Assembly (NCBI GenBank): GCA_017613815.1
Contig: JAGADB010000005.1
Span: forward strand, 1-6,151
Source of the DNA: Clostridia bacterium
Lineage (GTDB): Bacteria; Bacillota; Clostridia; Oscillospirales; CAG-382
Direction of reading: 5' to 3'
DNA length: 6,151 nt
Part shown: in pieces, positions 1 through 3,884 of the stretch
Layout of the letters: each line of letters starts with the position of its first letter
Position numbering within the stretch: the stretch's first letter is position 1
Made by a program: the position numbers and the translations under genes
Notes under the pieces: model-generated
What the model was told of the DNA's origin: nothing
Seen by the model: only the letters and a program-made list of their open reading frames with translations
Database searches by the model: none

Positions 1-752
1 GCAACAAGGCGCTCGGCCTTCCGTACATAAAAGCGAATATCCTCGTTACCGATTCGCACACGGGCGTGCTTCGCGCACTCGTAAGCGGCGACTACATCAA
101 CGACTACCGCACGGGCGCACAGCCGGCGGTTATGGCGAAGTATCTTGCCGCAAAGACCGACGTTGTAACGATAATCGGCACGGGCCTTATGGGATACACC
201 ACGCTTTACTGCATGAATAAAACCGTAAATATGAAAGAAGTAAGACTCTGCGACATTTCGGAAGAGGCAATGGACAATTTCATCGCGCGCTTCCCGGACG
301 TTCCGTTCAAGTTCGTTAAATGCAAGAGCAACGAAGAAGGCTGCCGCGGCGCGGACATAGTTATCACCGTAACAAACGCAAACGCAGACCTCGTTGAAGA
401 GCCGTGGCTTAAGAAGGGCTCGCTCGTAATGACGATGGGCTCGTTCAGAGAGACGACGTTCGACGTTGTAAAGAAAGCCGACAAGATAGCCGTTGACCAG
501 ATAGGCCAGTCGCTCCACAGAGGAAACTTAAAAGAGCTTGCGGAGCTCGGTGAAATCACGGCGGACTCCATAGACATTCTCTTCCCGGAAGTGCTTGCCG
601 GCAAGGCTCAGGGCAGAACGAATCCCGACGACAGAATCTATTCGCAGATAGTGGGAACGGGTATGCTCGACGTTGCGTGCGCGGGACTTCTCCTTGAAAA
701 AATCAAGGCGGCAAACGCAGACGTTTTAAGCGTTGATTTGATGAAAATGTAA
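1..752 (+). CDS. Ornithine cyclodeaminase / mu-crystallin family NAD(P)-dependent enzyme, 5'-truncated by the window edge
   Basis: The frame is open from base 3, with codons reading NKALGLPYIKANILVTDSHT, and stops with TAA at 750-752. About 249 codons are visible. The family is usually 310-350 residues, so roughly 70-90 N-terminal residues lie outside the window, and the internal GTG at 66 is not the true start. Family hallmarks are visible. The block DYRTGAQPAVMAKYLA (about 102-149) contains the conserved RTGA arginine, codon 108-110. A Rossmann dinucleotide loop, GTGLMG, is at 177-194. A second conserved block, DIVITVTNA, comes later. Known members convert ornithine to proline, reduce cyclic ketimines, or act as amino-acid dehydrogenases or opine-type enzymes in the cytoplasm. 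The stretch where ornithine cyclodeaminase has its catalytic Asp (GxDxPGKxELD-like) reads GSFRETTFDVV here. Cyclodeaminase activity is therefore doubtful and the substrate is unassigned. The family call is firm; the precise function is not. Confidence 0.88.
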   Translation, partial: NKALGLPYIKANILVTDSHTGVLRALVSGDYINDYRTGAQPAVMAKYLAAKTDVVTIIGTGLMGYTTLYCMNKTVNMKEVRLCDISEEAMDNFIARFPDVPFKFVKCKSNEEGCRGADIVITVTNANADLVEEPWLKKGSLVMTMGSFRETTFDVVKKADKIAVDQIGQSLHRGNLKELAELGEITADSIDILFPEVLAGKAQGRTNPDDRIYSQIVGTGMLDVACAGLLLEKIKAANADVLSVDLMKM

Positions 753-763
753 TTATTAAAAAT

Positions 764-797
764 AAAAAAAGCCTTGCGGCATCCGCAAGGCTTTTTT
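764..797. terminator. Bidirectional intrinsic terminator between convergent genes
   Basis: A perfect 9-bp stem, GCCTTGCGG (771-779) with CCGCAAGGC (783-791), encloses the 3-nt loop CAT. It is followed by T6 (792-797) and preceded by A7 (764-770), so it reads as a GC-rich hairpin plus U-tract in both directions. It lies 11 bases past the stop of the upstream + gene and 9 bases past the stop (807) of the - strand hydrolase, so it probably serves both. Confidence 0.93.
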
Positions 798-806
798 GTA
801 CGCTTT

Positions 807-1685
807 TTATGATTTTTTCCAAAGCATCACGCCGTTTTCAAAGAAAAACGAGACTTTTTTGCATTCCGCAAGATACGAAAGATAGCACTTGACCGTCGAG
901 CCGACGAGCATGCGCTGCTCGAGCGTCATTTCGAGACTGTATTCCGAAAAAAGCGCGGACAGGAGCGCTTCAAACGAGATGGGATTTGCGCACAGCGCGG
1001 TGATTTTGTCCGCAATTTCGAGCGTCTTGTCAACGTTCAACTGCGCAAGCGCGGAAATATCGGACGTATGCTCCGCGTGCGAGGGCACGAAGCACTTTGC
1101 CGTCATATTTTTAACCTTTTCGAGCGTTTCGAGATAGGATTTCACGTCGTAAAGGAAGCTGATTTTGTATTTTTCGAGAGTCTGTTCGCTTGCAAGACAG
1201 TCGGCAAGATAAATTACGTTTTCAGCCGTCCTGAAACCGACCATATCAAAGGAATGCCCGGGGAGCGGAATTATTTCAAAGCCGTCCGGAAGCGAGTCGG
1301 GAGTTAAGGGAAGCACCTCGCTTTCCTTTGCGAGAAGAAATTTGCCGTGTAGCTCGGAAAGGGCGTTTCCGCCGTAGAGATAGGTCGGCTCGAGTATCGG
1401 AAACTCGGTAAAGGCGCGCTCAATGCCGGGAGAAAATATTTTGCAGCCCGTAAGGTCCTGTAAATACTTGTTTCCGCCGATGTGGTCGGCGTGTGAGTGG
1501 GTGTTGTATATCGCTTTGAGAGAAAGCTTTTGCTCGTCGAGAATGCGCTTTACCTTTTTCGCCGCGTCCTTGCCGCTTCCCGAGTCGATAAGCACAGCGT
1601 CGCTTTCCGAAACCTTTACGACGCCGATTTTTGCGGGGCAGTCGACGTAAAAGCAGTTTTCGGAAACCTGTATCAGTTCGTACAT
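807..1685 (-). CDS. Metallo-beta-lactamase-fold hydrolase with C-terminal helical / winged-helix-like extension
   Basis: This is a 292-residue cytoplasmic protein with no signal peptide. The zinc ligands of the metallo-beta-lactamase superfamily are all present: THSHADH at 62-68 (H63, H65, D67, H68), the GHS histidine H144, the bridging aspartate D162 in YLADC, and H203 in PSHAEH. This pattern fits a binuclear zinc hydrolase of the glyoxalase II / RNase Z / LACTB2-like branch rather than a secreted antibiotic-degrading enzyme. Residues after about 215 form a mostly helical tail ending in a beta-hairpin-like segment (VSFFFENGVMLWKK). It resembles the small winged-helix tail of LACTB2-type proteins, which is an inference. 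The ATG at 1685 was chosen because GGAG sits 8 nt upstream. The longer frame to 1748 would begin with TTG inside the -35 element. The gene is divergent from the SLH gene and convergent with the cyclodeaminase-family gene. Substrate unknown. Confidence 0.9.
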   Translation of the reverse strand: MYELIQVSENCFYVDCPAKIGVVKVSESDAVLIDSGSGKDAAKKVKRILDEQKLSLKAIYNTHSHADHIGGNKYLQDLTGCKIFSPGIERAFTEFPILEPTYLYGGNALSELHGKFLLAKESEVLPLTPDSLPDGFEIIPLPGHSFDMVGFRTAENVIYLADCLASEQTLEKYKISFLYDVKSYLETLEKVKNMTAKCFVPSHAEHTSDISALAQLNVDKTLEIADKITALCANPISFEALLSALFSEYSLEMTLEQRMLVGSTVKCYLSYLAECKKVSFFFENGVMLWKKS

Positions 1686-1693
1686 GAAATATT

Positions 1694-1697
1694 CTCC
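1694..1697 (-). promoter_or_regulatory. Ribosome binding site of the metallo-hydrolase (decides its start)
   Basis: On the - strand GGAG is followed by 8 nt and then the ATG at 1685. No comparable Shine-Dalgarno can serve the alternative upstream TTG at 1748, which lies upstream of the predicted transcript start. This fixes the 292-residue form. Confidence 0.85.
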
Positions 1698-1711
1698 GTT
1701 CTTTTTTGAGG

Positions 1712-1762
1712 TTTTCGGTATTATACCATTTTTTGAGGAAAAAATCAATATTTTTCGGTATT
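1712..1762. repeat. Pair of 11-bp direct repeats across the divergent promoters
   Basis: TTTTCGGTATT occurs at 1712-1722 and again at 1752-1762, 40 bp apart (close to four helical turns). The first copy covers part of the -10 and the start region of the - strand promoter. The second overlaps the first two bases of the + strand -35. The first copy runs into a perfect palindrome, GGTAT-T-ATACC (1717-1727), centred on the - strand -10. These could be binding sites for a regulator of both genes; that role is an inference, since the region is AT-rich and only two copies exist. Confidence 0.5.
1720..1748 (-). promoter_or_regulatory. Sigma-A type promoter of the metallo-hydrolase, extended -10
   Basis: Read on the - strand, the -35 is TTGATT (1743-1748), the spacer is 17 bp and the -10 is TATAAT (1720-1725). 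The -10 is preceded by TGG, giving the extended TGnTATAAT form. Transcription should begin near 1712-1714, leaving a leader of about 28 nt before the ATG at 1685. It stands back to back with the SLH gene promoter, with only 12 bp between the two -35 hexamers. Confidence 0.85.
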
Positions 1763-1789
1763 GACACGGCGCGGAAAAATAAGTATAAT
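1761..1789 (+). promoter_or_regulatory. Perfect-consensus sigma-A promoter of the SLH protein gene
   Basis: TTGACA (1761-1766), a 17-bp spacer and TATAAT (1784-1789) match consensus at every position. A-rich and T-rich tracts just upstream (about 1739-1755) could act as an UP element. Transcription should start near 1796, leaving a 5' leader of about 55 nt ending in a strong ribosome binding site. Together these imply high expression, as expected for an abundant envelope protein. Confidence 0.92.
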
Positions 1790-1837
1790 CATAATTGAAG
1801 AGAAACGTTGAAAAAAGTTCAAAAAATAAAATTTTAC

Positions 1838-1842
1838 GGAGG
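1838..1842 (+). promoter_or_regulatory. Strong ribosome binding site of the SLH protein
   Basis: GGAGG is followed by an 8-nt A-rich spacer and the ATG at 1851. It fixes the start directly before a textbook signal peptide. Confidence 0.92.
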
Positions 1843-1850
1843 AAAAACTG

Positions 1851-3815
1851 ATGAAAAAAGTTCTGTTTTTATTGCTGTCGGTAATGCTGATAGCGGGACT
1901 TATCGTTCCTATGACTGTTTTCGCGGAAACCGACGCGAAATTTGTCGGCGAATGGAAAACCGTTTCCGCCACCTACGAGGGATACACGATTCCCTCAAGC
2001 GAATTTTACAAATACGGCCTTACGCTCAACGAGGACGGAAGCGCCGAAGCGCTTACCGAAGGAAACAGATTTCAGACGGCTTGGTATAACACCGGAAACA
2101 CCGTTTACGTTTACTTGTCCGAAAAAGATACCATGAAAGGCGCTTTTTCGGGTAACAGACTTACCTTTAAGAACATAATGGGCGCAGACTGCGTTTTCGT
2201 TTTTGAAAAAGTTGAAGAGGAAGAGCCCGAACCCGAGCCCGAACCCGAGCCCGAACCCGAGCCCGAGCCTGAAAAAGAGAGCCCGTCCGACGACAGAAAC
2301 GGCAAGTGGTTTGATAAAGCGGTAACCCTCAAAAATACCTCCGAAGCCGAGCTTATGGTGCGCGTGGGCGATATAGATTCCTTGAACGGAATGGATTCGG
2401 CCGAGGATTCCTATAACCCCTTCACCGCCAAAAACCAGAATTCGCACGGCTATCCGTGGACTAAGGACGACGAGGACCCCGCCGGCACCGACAGAATTTT
2501 CGTCGGCTCGAAATGGCAGGGCTCATCCTGCGACGGTTATGCAAGCAACTACGACAGCTTCAAATCCGGCTCCGATAAGACCAACGCTTACGGAGAAGGC
2601 GCGCTCGAAATTAAACTCGAATACGACGCAAAGGGGATTGACGTTAAAAACGCACTTTTGCAGATTTGTATAGACGACTTCCAGGCTATAAGCTTTGACA
2701 GCCTGTTCTCGGTGCAGATAAACGGAAAAGACGCTCCGTTCGCAGCCGAGCTTCTCAATCACGTTGACCAGACGGGACCGACGTCATACATTGTTTCGTC
2801 GATAGTTCCCGCAAGCTTATTTGAAGACGTTGCTTCGGGCAAAATCACCCTTACGATTGACGAAACGACGGGTACCGGCGACGGATTTGCCGTTGACTTC
2901 GTAAAACTTCTCATAAACTACGACGAAAACGTGTTTACAGGCACCTTCTCCGGAACAACCGAACCCGGCGCAACCGTCCGCCTTCTCGGAACGGCAACGA
3001 CGGTCAAGGCGTCCGAAACGGGCGGCTTTGAATTCAAGGCTGTTCCCGGCCTCAACGCAATCCGCGCTTCAAAGGACGGATACGTTGAAGGATACGCGTT
3101 CGGCATAGTTCTCGACAAGGATACCGAATGGAAGCCGACGGTTGACCTCGACGAAGGACAGGGCAGCCCCGACATCGACTTTTCGTCGTTCGGCGAAACG
3201 GAAGCGTGGGAAAAGGCTTCCGAATGGGCTGAAGAATGGCTTAAAACCGCAAGCGGCCTCGGACTTATCCCCGATTGCCTCATAGGCACCGATATGACAA
3301 AACAGATAAACCGCAGAGAGTTTGCTTCCGTTGCCGTTAAGGTTTACGAAGCGCTCGCAGGCGTAAAGACCGAACCCATTGCAAACAACCCGTTTGCCGA
3401 CTGCGACGACGTCGAAGTGCTCAAAGCGTATAACGTAGGCATCACCGACGGCACCGGAGAGGGCGAATTTTCACCCGAAAACGGACTTACGCGCCAGGAG
3501 GCGGCAACCATGCTCACGCGCGTATATAAGAAATACGCGATAGAGGGCTGGACGCTCAAGACCGATAAGAGCTTTGACGGCACGTTCAAGGCAATGTTCG
3601 AAAAACCCGAAGACTTTGCCGACGACGCCGATATCGACGACTGGGCAAAGGACAGCGTTTACTTTATGAAGGCAAAGAGCATTATCAACGGCGTGGGCGA
3701 TAACAAATTCGCGCCCAAGCACGGCGTTGCGGCGGAAGAAGCGGAAAACTACGGACTCGCAACGAGAGAGGAAGCTCTCAAAATCGCAGTCGGTATGGTA
3801 AATAACCTCAAATAA
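1851..3815 (+). CDS. Secreted cell-wall-anchored protein with three S-layer homology (SLH) repeats
   Basis: This is a 654-residue exported protein. Residues 1-25 form a signal peptide: a KK n-region, a hydrophobic core to about 19, and VFA before a likely cut at 25/26. Residues 29-120 look like a small lipocalin-type beta domain (FVGEW at 31-35, then TLNEDGSAEAL). Residues 121-145 are an acidic Glu-Pro linker. Residues 150-357 form an unassigned domain with Asp-rich motifs (VRVGDID 170-176, DEDPAGTDRIFVG 207-219, DGFAVDFVKLLIN 344-356). Residues 359-424 resemble a carboxypeptidase-regulatory or PEGA-like beta sandwich (EPGATVRLLG, GGFEFKAVPGLNAI). Residues 453-654 hold three SLH repeats, recognisable by INRREFA (486-492), DGTGEGEFSPENGLTRQEAA (533-552) and GVGDNKFAP (614-622) with ATREEALKIA (637-646). 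SLH repeats normally bind pyruvylated secondary wall polymers, so the protein should sit on the outer face of the wall. No catalytic motif was recognised; a ligand-binding or structural role is an inference. It is monocistronic, with its own promoter and terminator. Confidence 0.92.
   Translation: MKKVLFLLLSVMLIAGLIVPMTVFAETDAKFVGEWKTVSATYEGYTIPSSEFYKYGLTLNEDGSAEALTEGNRFQTAWYNTGNTVYVYLSEKDTMKGAFSGNRLTFKNIMGADCVFVFEKVEEEEPEPEPEPEPEPEPEPEKESPSDDRNGKWFDKAVTLKNTSEAELMVRVGDIDSLNGMDSAEDSYNPFTAKNQNSHGYPWTKDDEDPAGTDRIFVGSKWQGSSCDGYASNYDSFKSGSDKTNAYGEGALEIKLEYDAKGIDVKNALLQICIDDFQAISFDSLFSVQINGKDAPFAAELLNHVDQTGPTSYIVSSIVPASLFEDVASGKITLTIDETTGTGDGFAVDFVKLLINYDENVFTGTFSGTTEPGATVRLLGTATTVKASETGGFEFKAVPGLNAIRASKDGYVEGYAFGIVLDKDTEWKPTVDLDEGQGSPDIDFSSFGETEAWEKASEWAEEWLKTASGLGLIPDCLIGTDMTKQINRREFASVAVKVYEALAGVKTEPIANNPFADCDDVEVLKAYNVGITDGTGEGEFSPENGLTRQEAATMLTRVYKKYAIEGWTLKTDKSFDGTFKAMFEKPEDFADDADIDDWAKDSVYFMKAKSIINGVGDNKFAPKHGVAAEEAENYGLATREEALKIAVGMVNNLK
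2223..2270 (+). repeat. In-frame 12-bp tandem repeat encoding the Glu-Pro linker
   Basis: The 12-bp unit GAGCCCGAACCC is present three times exactly (2223-2234, 2235-2246, 2247-2258), plus a fourth copy with two changes (2259-2270). Each unit encodes Glu-Pro-Glu-Pro, giving residues 125-140 of the SLH protein. The linker is stiff and extended and separates the N-terminal domain from the rest. Because units are multiples of three, gain or loss would change linker length without breaking the frame. Confidence 0.93.
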
Positions 3816-3828
3816 GCAAATTTTAATA

Positions 3829-3855
3829 AAAAGGCTGCCTTTCAGGCAGCCTTTT
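3829..3855 (+). terminator. Intrinsic terminator after the SLH gene
   Basis: An 8-bp perfect stem, GGCTGCCT (3833-3840) with AGGCAGCC (3844-3851), encloses the loop TTC and is followed by T4 (3852-3855). Four A residues before the stem can pair with the T-tract. It lies 17 bases after the SLH stop codon. The U-tract is short (TTTTG), so some read-through into the next gene, which starts only 30 bases later, is possible. Confidence 0.88.
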
Positions 3856-3874
3856 GTTGTAAAAAACAAAGATA

Positions 3875-3880
3875 AGAGAG
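3875..3880 (+). promoter_or_regulatory. Weak purine-rich ribosome binding site of the GTPase gene
   Basis: AGAGAG lies 4 nt before the ATG at 3885 and is a poor match to GGAGG. It contrasts with the strong sites of the other two starts visible here. An in-frame TAA at 3873-3875 rules out a longer N-terminus, so the ATG is still secure. Confidence 0.5.
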
Positions 3881-3884
3881 AAAA

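Noticed and set aside
66..752. Starting the cyclodeaminase-family gene at the GTG at 66
   Set aside because: Family-conserved sequence continues in frame upstream to base 3, so the gene is cut by the window edge.
1686..1748. 21-residue N-terminal extension of the metallo-hydrolase frame up to 1748
   Set aside because: It would start with TTG inside the -35 hexamer, upstream of the predicted transcript start and with no ribosome site. The ATG at 1685 has GGAG at ideal spacing.
1995..2447. 150-codon frame on the - strand with Gly-Phe/Gly-Leu repeats
   Set aside because: It is the complement of the SLH gene, and its repeat is only the mirror of the Glu-Pro coding repeat. It has no ribosome site and no recognisable domain.
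3852..3871. AT-rich inverted repeat (TTTGTT ... AACAAA) just before the GTPase start
   Set aside because: It has six A/T-dominated pairs with a 6-nt loop, too weak to call a regulatory hairpin in DNA with many A and T runs.
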